DNA from: Haliscomenobacter sp.
Lineage (GTDB): Bacteria > Bacteroidota > Bacteroidia > Chitinophagales > Saprospiraceae
DNA: 64,000 nucleotides
Assembly: GCA_016713275.1 (NCBI GenBank)
Contig: JADJPL010000001.1
Coordinates: forward strand, 372,001 to 436,000
Reading direction: 5' to 3'
Numbering within the stretch: the stretch's first letter is position 1; each line of letters starts with the position of its first letter. The notes beneath the pieces are model-generated. The model ran no database searches. It was not told the origin of the DNA and saw only the letters and a program-made list of their open reading frames with translations. A program made the position numbers and the translations under genes. Positions 52,806 to 61,782 of the stretch are shown here, piece by piece.

Positions 52806-54314
52806 TCAGGCTACCTCAGCCAACATCTTTTTCCCTGCTTCGATCGCTTCGTCGATATTCCCTTTGAGGTTAAATGCCGCTTCGGGGTATTCGTCCGTTT
52901 CGCCATCCATGATCATATTGAATCCGCGGATCGTTTCTTCAATCGGAACCATCACGCCCGGGGTGCCGGTGAACTGTTCGGCTACGTGGAACGGCTGGGA
53001 AAGGAAACGCTGCACGCGCCGCGCCCGGTGTACCACCAGCTTGTCCTCGTCGGAAAGCTCTTCCATACCCAGGATGGCAATAATGTCCTGAAGCTCATTA
53101 TAGCGCTGAAGAATGTTCTTCACTTTTTGGGCGCAGGTGTAGTGCTCTTCGCCGATGATCAGCGGATCGAGGATACGGGAAGTCGAATCCAGCGGATCCA
53201 CGGCCGGGTAAATACCCAGGGAAGCGATTTTCCGGCTTAATACCGTAGTCGCATCCAGGTGCGCAAAGGTAGTTGCAGGCGCCGGGTCCGTCAAGTCATC
53301 CGCAGGCACGTACACTGCCTGAACGGAAGTGATCGATCCGCGGCGGGTAGAGGTGATGCGCTCCTGCATGATCCCCATCTCGGTAGCCAGGGTAGGCTGG
53401 TAACCTACCGCCGAAGGCATCCGGCCAAGAAGAGCGGATACTTCGGAGCCCGCCTGGGTAAAACGGAAAATGTTGTCGATAAAGAACAGGATATCGCGCC
53501 CGCCGGTGGGATCTTCGAGATCGCCATCGCGGTAGTATTCAGCCACCGTAAGACCGGAAAGAGCCACCCGTGCGCGGGCGCCAGGGGGTTCGTTCATCTG
53601 TCCGAACACCAGCGTAGCCTGGGATTTAGCCAATTCGGTACCGTCCACTTTCGTCAGGTCCCAGCCTCCTTCTTCCATGGAGTGCCTGAACGCTTCGCCA
53701 TAGCGGATCACATTGGATTCGATCATTTCGCGAAGCAGGTCGTTCCCCTCGCGGGTGCGCTCTCCAACACCGGCAAATACGGAAATCCCGTCATACCCTT
53801 TGGCGATGTTGTTGATCAATTCCATGATCAACACCGTTTTGCCTACGCCAGCGCCGCCAAACAACCCTACTTTTCCTCCCTTCATATAAGGTTCGATCAG
53901 GTCGATCACCTTGATCCCGGTATACAAAACCTCTTTTTCGGTCGACAGGTCTTCGTAAGCCGGCGGCTTGCGGTGAATGGAGTACGTCTTGCCCGTGGAA
54001 ACATCGCCCAGGCCGTCGATCGCTTTGCCAATCACGTTGAACAAACGGCCGCGAATCGCCTCGCCAACCGGCATCGCAATGGTATGACCGGTATCTGTCA
54101 CTTCGGCGCCCCGCATCAGACCATCCGTTGAGTCCATGGCGATAGCCCGGACGCTATCTTCTCCAAGGTGCTGCTGCACCTCAAGCACCAGCGTCTCCCC
54201 ATTGGGGCGCTGAATCTCTAATGCATTATAGATTTCAGGGAGGCTCGCCTCATTGGGAAAGGCAACATCCACTACGGGTCCAATAACCTGCTTGACGTGA
54301 CCGATATTTGCCAT
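52806..54314 (-). CDS. atpD: ATP synthase F1 beta subunit
   Basis: The catalytic subunit of F1 (502 residues): Walker A GGAGVGKTVLIMELI (about 153), the catalytic Glu in GVGERTREGNDL, Walker B ILFFIDNIFRFTQAGSEVSALLGR, and the C-terminal FHVAEQFTG. It makes ATP from proton flow across the membrane. atpD and atpC here are not next to other subunit genes, the usual split arrangement in Bacteroidota. The ATG at 54314 begins MANIGHVKQVIGPVVDV; the open frame upstream is not translated because the promoter lies inside it. Confidence 0.97.
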   Translation of the reverse strand: MANIGHVKQVIGPVVDVAFPNEASLPEIYNALEIQRPNGETLVLEVQQHLGEDSVRAIAMDSTDGLMRGAEVTDTGHTIAMPVGEAIRGRLFNVIGKAIDGLGDVSTGKTYSIHRKPPAYEDLSTEKEVLYTGIKVIDLIEPYMKGGKVGLFGGAGVGKTVLIMELINNIAKGYDGISVFAGVGERTREGNDLLREMIESNVIRYGEAFRHSMEEGGWDLTKVDGTELAKSQATLVFGQMNEPPGARARVALSGLTVAEYYRDGDLEDPTGGRDILFFIDNIFRFTQAGSEVSALLGRMPSAVGYQPTLATEMGIMQERITSTRRGSITSVQAVYVPADDLTDPAPATTFAHLDATTVLSRKIASLGIYPAVDPLDSTSRILDPLIIGEEHYTCAQKVKNILQRYNELQDIIAILGMEELSDEDKLVVHRARRVQRFLSQPFHVAEQFTGTPGVMVPIEETIRGFNMIMDGETDEYPEAAFNLKGNIDEAIEAGKKMLAEVA

Positions 54315-54356
54315 ATAGGTAGGTATTTGAAAAAGTACGTTCTTTAAAAATCGGTG

Positions 54357-54387
54357 CAAATTTAGGCTTTTGTGTTCATAAACCAAA
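54357..54387 (-). promoter_or_regulatory. Promoter of atpD
   Basis: Minus strand: TTTG (54384-54387), 19 bases, then TAAATTTG (54357-54364), a textbook Bacteroidota promoter, 42 bases before the atpD ATG. Confidence 0.85.
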
Positions 54388-54548
54388 GAAAAATAAATCC
54401 TTATCTCCGTTTCGCTTTGCAAGAAGCCTCTGCTTTTTTATTGGAAGAAAATCAATTTCCATGGAAAAAACCCCTTAACATGGAATTATAAACCACCTAA
54501 CCCCACTATAGACAAATAAAATTTCACCCTTCAGGGGAAATAATTTTT

Positions 54549-54581
54549 TTTGCCAAAGCCCGCCCAATCCGCCTATTTTTG
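54549..54581 (+). promoter_or_regulatory. Promoter of the glycosyltransferase gene
   Basis: TTTG (54549-54552), 21 bases, then TATTTTTG (54574-54581). It is divergent from the atpD promoter and lies 53 bases before the ATG at 54635. Confidence 0.8.
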
Positions 54582-54634
54582 CACGGGCAAAAGACCCGGG
54601 GCGATTAGTTTTTTTCCATCTGGAGCGGTTTCCT

Positions 54635-55642
54635 ATGTCCTCTATGATCAGTATCCTCATGCCGGTATTCAATGAGTCCAAACACCTGGAGCGGTGTTTG
54701 GACAGCATCCTGGCACAATCGATCCCCGATTGGGAGCTTTTGGCCGTTGACGACCACTCCACCGACCACTCTCCGGCTATTCTTGAAGCCTATTCCCGAA
54801 AAGATCCTCGTATCCACGTGTTGAAAAGCCAGGGCAAAGGCATTATTCCAGCCCTGCGGGTAGCCGTAGAAAATGCCCGGGGCGCGTTGATCACCCGCAT
54901 GGACGCCGACGACTACATGCCCGCCGATAAACTGGAAAAACTTCGGGCCCCCTTACTGGTCCATGGCGAAGGCCATCTTTCCACGGCTATGGTCGAATAT
55001 TTTTCCGACGAATTCGACCTGGGCCCGGGCTACCAGCGCTATGCCGCATGGTTGAACCAGGTAATCCTCGAAGCCCGCAACTGGGAAGAAATCTACCGGG
55101 AATGCACCATTCCTTCCCCTTGCTGGATGTGTTACCGGGACGATTTTCAGCGCGCCGGCGCCCACGACCGGGAGGTCAACCCCGAAGATTACGACCTGGC
55201 CTTCCGCTTCCACCAACTCGGGCTAAAGGTCGTTTCCGTTCCCGAAGTGCTGCACTTTTGGCGAGACCACAGCCGAAGAAGCTCCCGAACGCTGGAAAGC
55301 CACGCCAACCAAGAGTATTTTCGTCTCAAATTGCCGTGGTTTCTCGAAATTGACCGCGATCCGCAGCGGCCTTTAGTACTCTGGGGAGCGGGAAGGAAGG
55401 GAAAAGAACTGGCGAAAATGCTCGCCGAAAGAAGCGTTCCTTTTCGTTGGTGCTGCGACACCCCATCGAAATGGGGACACCATATTTATGGCGTTCGAAT
55501 GGAAGACACCCAAACCATCGAAACCCTGGCGAACCCCCAGATCCTTCTGGCAGTTTCCAGCCCTGCAGAGCAGCCCGCCATCGATTCCCTCCTCCGTAGC
55601 CAGAACAGGAAACCGGGTCTTGATTTTTTCTGGTTTTGTTAA
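54635..55642 (+). CDS. Glycosyltransferase family 2 with a C-terminal Rossmann-like domain
   Basis: A 335-residue protein with an N-terminal GT2 fold: ISILMPVFNESKHLERCLDS, the donor-binding DDHSTD, the DxD motif in RMDADDYMP (about residues 88-96), and EDYDLAFRFH with the acceptor-site base. From about residue 245 a second domain starts with LVLWGAGRKGKELAKML, a G-x-G-x-x-G nucleotide-fold motif, and continues to the C-terminus. Donor and acceptor are unknown; the gene could act in exopolysaccharide or lipid glycosylation. A DUF5691-like gene follows after nine bases. Confidence 0.85.
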   Translation: MSSMISILMPVFNESKHLERCLDSILAQSIPDWELLAVDDHSTDHSPAILEAYSRKDPRIHVLKSQGKGIIPALRVAVENARGALITRMDADDYMPADKLEKLRAPLLVHGEGHLSTAMVEYFSDEFDLGPGYQRYAAWLNQVILEARNWEEIYRECTIPSPCWMCYRDDFQRAGAHDREVNPEDYDLAFRFHQLGLKVVSVPEVLHFWRDHSRRSSRTLESHANQEYFRLKLPWFLEIDRDPQRPLVLWGAGRKGKELAKMLAERSVPFRWCCDTPSKWGHHIYGVRMEDTQTIETLANPQILLAVSSPAEQPAIDSLLRSQNRKPGLDFFWFC

Positions 55643-55651
55643 GGCGCGCTT

Positions 55652-56536
55652 ATGGATATTCAGGCCTTGATCCAATCCGTTTATCAAATGCTTCTGCTGG
55701 GCGCCAGCAGAACGCAGTTTTCACCGGAGCAACTGGACGCCCTGGCGGCCCTTGGCATCGACGCCTCGCTTCCCGCCAGTGAATTACTCCTTCACTCCCT
55801 GGTGTATTTTAGAAAGTGGGAAAAGGCCGGGACGCCTTTGGGGCTCTATACAGAACCAATTCCCTCCGCGCCGCCCGAAACGGTTCCCGTTTGCCAAGCC
55901 CAAGCCATCCCCTTTCTCGTAGAAACCGCTTTGGGCTCTTACCCGGAAGCGCTTCCTGAATTCCTGTACCGGCTGGCGCGTTCCGGACGTATAGTACCGC
56001 CTGAGTTCCTTCCTGTTTTGATCGAACGCTGCGCCCGCACTTCCGCTTTGTCTGCGCTCCTGCACCCGGTAATGGGGAATCGGGGACCCTGGCTTTTGGA
56101 TCAAATGGGTATAGCGGCCCTGCCGGCGCAAGCCGATCCGGGAGAGGAGCCCTCGTATCCGGAAGCCCGAAAGGCGCTGGAGAAAATAATCCGGGATCCC
56201 CTGCTCAAGGAGTTGCACACAGCCGAGAAACAGGTTCATGCCTTGAGGACCCCGCCCGGCGCCTTTTGGGAAACAGGGTTCGCGTTGGCGCTGTTTTCCG
56301 CAGCATTGGAAAAATGGGAATACGGCCTGCCTGGCGCTGCCGGTTTTTTGCAAACCGTTCTCGCCGTTGCCGCTAGTAGCTGCCCCGTTGAGGCGCTTCC
56401 CCAACTCCAAAACCTTCCCTGGCCCAAAAGCCACTACCCCGGGTTTTGGCTTGGCGCCGAAATAGAACGCTTCCTCCAAATCCTGGAATTCAGGTCGCGT
56501 TTGAAGGAAGCGTTCCGGGGCGAAAGCTCTGGTTAA
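55652..56536 (+). CDS. DUF5691-like protein, possibly shortened
   Basis: A 294-residue helical protein that resembles DUF5691: the motif MGNRGPWLLDQM (about residues 140-151), the region RCARTSALSALLHPV before it, and a C-terminal helical pair ending FLQILEFRSRLKEAF. DUF5691 proteins are usually longer (about 500 residues from memory) and sit near SWIM zinc-finger, MoxR or VWA genes, none of which is adjacent. Residues 152-160 pass quickly from the motif to ALPAQADPGEE, so a middle part may have been lost. Function unknown. Confidence 0.5.
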   Translation: MDIQALIQSVYQMLLLGASRTQFSPEQLDALAALGIDASLPASELLLHSLVYFRKWEKAGTPLGLYTEPIPSAPPETVPVCQAQAIPFLVETALGSYPEALPEFLYRLARSGRIVPPEFLPVLIERCARTSALSALLHPVMGNRGPWLLDQMGIAALPAQADPGEEPSYPEARKALEKIIRDPLLKELHTAEKQVHALRTPPGAFWETGFALALFSAALEKWEYGLPGAAGFLQTVLAVAASSCPVEALPQLQNLPWPKSHYPGFWLGAEIERFLQILEFRSRLKEAFRGESSG

Positions 56537-56547
56537 GTATCTCCAGG

Positions 56548-59500
56548 TTATCGAATCACCTCCTGGACCCGGCTCCCAGCCCCAAGAGGGAATAGGGTAT
56601 AGCCATAGGCATAATTCCGGTAAGGAAGCCGGTATTCCTCCAGCGGCAATTCGCCCCAGCTGTTGATTCCGCCAAGGCCCATCTGCTGGAAGTCGATCCG
56701 AACGTGGGTTAAATTCCTTTCCCTGAGTTCTTTGGCGTGCGTCTGTACTTTTTTCTCTCCCGGATCGAGATCCTCCGCCCAGAAATGCCAGGCACTGGCA
56801 TTGAGCAGGGAATCCGCAACGACCAACAGGCCTGCCCCTTTGCCGTCCCGAACCGCCATCCAGCGAACGTCGGATTTATTTCCGGTTTCCTGAGGACGTA
56901 CGTATGGGTGGAGCTGATCTTTCACCATCCCTTCATACAGCCCAACATAAGCCCCATACTTGCGATCCCAGTACGACTCTTCCGGGCCGCGGCCGTACCA
57001 GGAAATACGGTCAAATGATTTGGGCATATCGAGCTGCATCCCTACCCTGGGAAGCATTGGCTGACCAGAACCCAGGGCTTCAAAAGCAAAATGCACCTTG
57101 ACGGCGCCATCTCCCGAAACTGTATACGTTTCCTGGATTCTGGTATTGACCTCTTTCAACAGGTAGACGCTGGAAATCTCGATGGTCTGGTCTACCCGGC
57201 GCATACTGGTTTGTTGCGGGACATCCAGGCCGGCAGGCGATTTCCACACCCGAAGCTTGAGCTGCTGACCAGAGCCAAAGTCGTTATCCACCGGAGGTCT
57301 CCAGAAATTAGGAACCAAAGAGGAAGCGATCATTTTTTGCCCTTTGTATTCATATGTAGCCAGGCGCCCATTTCGGTTGAATCCGATTTTGAATCCGGCG
57401 CCCTGGACAAGGATTCCGTCCGCCGTTTGCACTGCTTCGGGGGCTTTGGTTGCCGGCTTGGCGGGCATGAACGCCTTAACTTTTGAAACAAAAGCAAACT
57501 GCTCCTTCGCGAGTTCATGACCGGCAGGCACCAGAGGCGCTTCCATTTTCGTTTTGTAGGACACATTCAGGAGGCGTTCCTTTCCATCCTGCGGAATCTG
57601 AGGGTAGGAAATCGTCAGGTCTATGTTTTTTCCCGCTTCGACTGCCGGGAGTTCTACCTTCCCTTTTGCTTCGATTTGCCCATCGGTCATCAGTTGCCAT
57701 TCCAGGTAAAACTCGTTCAGGTTGAGGAACCCGTATTCGTTATGGACACGGATACGGCCGGCAGGGATATCCAGCCCTTCGGTGCGTATATACTGGTATA
57801 CTTTTTTTACTTCCAGCAGGTGGGGGTTAGGCCGACGGTCGGGCTGCACCAATCCGTTGCAAAGGAAGTTGTTATCGCTGGGCGTTCCCGGAGGGCCAAA
57901 ATCGCCGCCATAGGCCAAAACGGTATCGCCTTGTAAGGTCACCTTGTAGACTCCCTGGTCTACCCAATCCCAGATATACCCTCCCTGCATTTGGGGGTGT
58001 TCCCGGAAAAAAGTCCCAGTACTCCTTAATTCCCCCGCAGCTATTCCCCATCGCATGCGAGTACTCGCAAAGGATGAGGGGCTTATCCGGGTTGCCCTTT
58101 ACCAGAGCCAGCATTTGGTCTTTCCACGGGTACATAGGAGCAAGGATATCGGTGTTCCACTCCGACGTGGCATTGGAACCCCAACCAAACAGGGTGCGCT
58201 CGTACTGAACCGGGCGGCTTTGATCTCTCCCTTTCACCCACTCGTAGGTAGCATAAAAGTTGACGCCATTGCCCGCTTCGTTACCCAGCGACCAGGTAAT
58301 GATACAGGGGAAGTTTTTATCGCGCTCGACCATCCTCCGGGTGCGCATCAAATGCGCTTCCCGGTACCGGGGGTCGTTCCCCAAGGTTTGGTCCAGGCGA
58401 TACCCCATGCCATGGGATTCGATATTGGCCTCATCGATCACATAAAGCCCGTATTCGTCGCACAGAGCGTACCATTGGGGGTCGTTGGGATAATGGCAGG
58501 TGCGGACGGCATTGAGGTTATACTGCTTCATCAACTGGATGTCCTGAATCATCCGTTCCGTGCTGATCACGTGCCCGGTTGCCGGGTCGTGTTCATGGCG
58601 GTTCACGCCTTTAAATAGCACCCGTACGCCGTTAACCAGCAGAATGCCCTTTTTGATTTCCACCGTCCGGAAACCGATCCGTTGAGGGATAACCTGCAAT
58701 ATGCGGCCCTGATCGTCTTTTAACGTAATCAGGAGGGTGTAGAGGTTGGGGGTCTCCGCCGTCCACGGTTTGGGAGCGATGATTGTTTTGGAAAACTGAA
58801 CCGGGCGCGCTTCTGTCCCGGGCGAAATTGCCGGAAGAACGAGCGTCTCCCTGAAAACCAGGTTTTTATCCGGCGCCAGCAATTCCAGCTCCGCCGAATA
58901 GCCATTGGCGGCGTTGGAGCCCAGGTTCTGAAGGGAAAGCTCCATACTTAAAAGTCCGTTCCGGTAGGTTGGATCCAATGGACTTTTCACAAAGTAGTCC
59001 CGAACATGGACCTCCGGCGTCGCGTAGAGGTAAACGTCCCGTTCAATACCGCTGATCCTCCAAAAATCCTGGCACTCGAGGTAGCTGGCGTCGCTCCAGC
59101 GGTAAACCTGGATGGCCAGCAAGTTGTCCTGACTTTTTAAATAGGGCGTTATATTAAATTCGGCCGGGGTTTTGCTGTCTTCGCTATAGCCTACTTTCTG
59201 CCCGTTGACCCAAACATAAAAAGCGGATTTGACCGCGCCAAAATGCACAAATACCTGCCGCCCTTTCCAGGAATCGGGGATGCGGAACGTCTTCCGGTAA
59301 GAGCCAACGGGATTCTCTTCCGGCACTTCAGGAGGGTTGGGGTTGGTCGTATTGAACTCATAAGCGGTGTTGACGTAAATCGGAACGCCATAGCCTTTGA
59401 ACTCCCAGTTGGCAGGCACCGGAAATTCTCCCCAGGAAGCGTCGTTGTATTCCGGGCGGTAAAACCCTTCCGGCCGGTCGCTTAGGCGGGGTACCCACAA

Positions 59501-59719
59501 AAATTTCCACATTCCGTTCAGCGACTGGTAGTAAGCCGACTGTTCGGGTTGGAGTCCCAGAGCAAGCGCTCGGTTCTCATATCCAAAAAAGTGGGCACGG
59601 GGCTTTTCCGTATTGACTTCGCAAACTTCCGGCTTTTTCCATTCCGGAATATCCTGGGAATGAAGTCCGCCAGCGAACGCCGCCACCAACAGGCAGCATA
59701 TCCAATGTTGGGTTTTCAT
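56548..59719 (-). pseudogene. GH2 beta-galactosidase, frameshifted
   Basis: An exported, large GH2 enzyme (about 1055 residues when repaired): signal peptide MKTQHWICCLLVAAFAGGLH, sugar-binding domain, immunoglobulin-like domain, TIM barrel with the acid/base Glu in SLGNEAGNG and the nucleophile Glu in LCEYSHAMGNS, then the C-terminal galactose-mutarotase-like domain (YGRGPEESYWDRKYGAYVGLY). The reading frame breaks at a run of six T on the coding strand (58007-58012); five T restores EYWDFFREHPQMQGGYIW. The frame is otherwise intact, so an error or phase variation is possible. Substrate: terminal beta-galactose on glycans. Last gene of a glycan operon. Confidence 0.88.
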
Positions 59720-59757
59720 GAAGGGAGGTTTTTATGTCAAAAAAGGAGAAATTTCTT

Positions 59758-60846
59758 TTAATCTCTTATTGCAGAGGCTACAAGGGCCTGAAGCAGGTGT
59801 TCCTGCGCGCGCAAAGAGGAATAAAGCGCCATTTGGTTGCGGGTCCGGACCAGATTGTGGTCGGGGAAGCGGATTTTGTAGTAAGTATCCCCATTCAGGT
59901 AGTCGGCCAAAAAGCGGATCATTTGTTCCAGAATAATCCATTTGGCTCCCAGAACCAGGTTTCGGAGTTCCAGAGGAAGCAACGTACCTTTTAATGGAGG
60001 TACAAAACCTTTCACCAGCGCTTCAAAATACTCCATTCGCAGCGCTACTTGCGAATAGCGGTCGTCATCTTCAGAAAGGGTAGTCGCCATGGTGCGCACC
60101 ATATCGCCAAAATCAGAGAGGATAGCCCCGGGCATGGCGGTATCCCAATCGATCACCGCCAAAACCGTTTCCGTTTTTTCGCGAAAGAGGATATTGGCTA
60201 TTTTGGTATCGTTGTGTACGACGCGCAAAGGGAAGCGGGCATCCGCCACTTCCTGGAAAACAGCTTTTTCCTGTAAAACAAAGGCAATTTCGTCCTGCAC
60301 GGCCCCGGCCCGCTGGACGGGGTCACTGGCCAGCGCTTCTGAGAATTGCTGAAACCGCCAAAGCCCGTCGTGGAACCGGGGAATGACAGTATGCATCCGG
60401 TCGGGGTCGAGGTCGGCCAAGCCAGCCAAAAAAGCGCCAACTGCCTGAGCTGCCTCAAAAGCCAGCTTTGGAGTAGCTGCGAAATCAAACGTCTGCGCGT
60501 TCGGGAGGTAGGAATACGCTCTCCAGTATTCCCCTGCCGGGTCTATGGAGAACCAGGCGCCGCTGCGGTTGGGCAGGGGTTGGAGTAATTCGAGAGGAAG
60601 CGATTTGGGCGAGAGGTGATCAAAAAGCGTACGGGCATTCTCAATCACTTCCTGGGGCTGTTTGAATACCTCTTTGTTGATTCGCTGCAAAACAGCCTGG
60701 GGACCCTGCCCGGAAGGAGTAAGTAGAAAAGAATCGTTAATGCTGCCGGAACCCAAGGGTTCAATCTGCACCTCCCGGACCTCCAAGGGGGAAAAGTCCA
60801 GCGCTATGTGGCGGACGATCTCCTCCTTTTCTCCATTATCTTTCAT
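59758..60846 (-). CDS. Phosphotransferase-fold sugar kinase (N-acetylhexosamine kinase-like)
   Basis: A 362-residue kinase with an aminoglycoside-phosphotransferase fold: glycine-rich loop LGSGSINDSFLL (31-42), catalytic VVHNDTKIANILF (Asp213) and metal-binding VIDWDTAMPG (Asp235). The IDWDTAMPG form and the gene order resemble anomeric kinases such as NahK that phosphorylate GalNAc or GlcNAc at C1. It lies six bases after a sugar nucleotidyltransferase gene and downstream of a GH109 gene, which supports a salvage role for a released N-acetylhexosamine. Confidence 0.8.
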   Translation of the reverse strand: MKDNGEKEEIVRHIALDFSPLEVREVQIEPLGSGSINDSFLLTPSGQGPQAVLQRINKEVFKQPQEVIENARTLFDHLSPKSLPLELLQPLPNRSGAWFSIDPAGEYWRAYSYLPNAQTFDFAATPKLAFEAAQAVGAFLAGLADLDPDRMHTVIPRFHDGLWRFQQFSEALASDPVQRAGAVQDEIAFVLQEKAVFQEVADARFPLRVVHNDTKIANILFREKTETVLAVIDWDTAMPGAILSDFGDMVRTMATTLSEDDDRYSQVALRMEYFEALVKGFVPPLKGTLLPLELRNLVLGAKWIILEQMIRFLADYLNGDTYYKIRFPDHNLVRTRNQMALYSSLRAQEHLLQALVASAIRD

Positions 60847-60852
60847 AACCTG

Positions 60853-61752
60853 TTATTTCCATATACCCACCGGATACTTCCCTTCCCGGGCTAACTCCTG
60901 GAAAGCGGCTTCGACTTCCGGTTTGTCTTCCCTATACGTTATGCCGTACCATTTATCTTCGCTAAGGAGCACTTTCAATTGAATTTTCCCTTCCTCCACC
61001 AAACGGTTTACGGTCAGTGGGATAAAAAATTCCGATTTGGGATTGCCGCCTTCCTGCTGGAGAAATTGAATAAAATCTTCGTGGAAGTAGTCAAAGATCC
61101 GGGGGTGGAAGCCCCAAAAATTCATGGATACGAGGTCGTCGTCGGCTAAAGGCATCAGATGGCCGGATTCTTCATGAAAAATTTGACCATCGCGGCGGGA
61201 GATTTTCGTACGCTCCGTCACATTGGTTAGAAAATGCGACGCATCCATGGCGGCTACTCCTCTGGAAACCGTCCCGTGAGCGGAAATGGTTTTCCCGAGT
61301 TGATACCCTACCATGCAGTACTGATCCGGAGTGCAACTCGTTCGCAGAAATTCGGCTATGGTGTAAAACCCGCTGATTCCATAATAATCGTCGGCGTTGA
61401 TGACGGCAAAAGGTTCCTTGATGACCTCCTTGGCCACCAATACCGCATGGCCGGTGCCCCAGGGCTTTTCCCGGTGAGGGAAATGGCCGACGCCCTCAAT
61501 GGGGGTATCCAGTTCCTGAAAGACATATTCCACCGGGATATGCGGTTCGATCCGGGCGCCTACTTTTTCCTTAAACTCCTGCTCGATGCTTTTGCGGATG
61601 ATAAAGACCACTTTGCCAAACCCGGCCCGGATGGCGTCGAAAATCGAAAACTCGATAATGGCTTCCCCTCCCGGGCCAATTCCATCGACCTGTTTCAATC
61701 CGCCATACCGGCTGCCAATACCGGCAGCAAGAATCATCAACGTAGGTTTCAT
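60853..61752 (-). CDS. Sugar-phosphate nucleotidyltransferase
   Basis: A 299-residue NTP-transferase fold enzyme that makes nucleotide sugars from sugar-1-phosphate. The NTP-binding signature LAAGIGSRYGGLKQVD is at residues 8-23, the base-specific GTGHAVLVAKE near 98, and the metal-binding VINADDYYG near 117. Together with the neighbouring C1-kinase it would produce UDP-N-acetylhexosamine from the free sugar. The exact nucleotide and sugar cannot be read from the sequence. Confidence 0.88.
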   Translation of the reverse strand: MKPTLMILAAGIGSRYGGLKQVDGIGPGGEAIIEFSIFDAIRAGFGKVVFIIRKSIEQEFKEKVGARIEPHIPVEYVFQELDTPIEGVGHFPHREKPWGTGHAVLVAKEVIKEPFAVINADDYYGISGFYTIAEFLRTSCTPDQYCMVGYQLGKTISAHGTVSRGVAAMDASHFLTNVTERTKISRRDGQIFHEESGHLMPLADDDLVSMNFWGFHPRIFDYFHEDFIQFLQQEGGNPKSEFFIPLTVNRLVEEGKIQLKVLLSEDKWYGITYREDKPEVEAAFQELAREGKYPVGIWK

Positions 61753-61782
61753 TTTGCTTTTGCTTGGGTTAGAAAAATGGGG

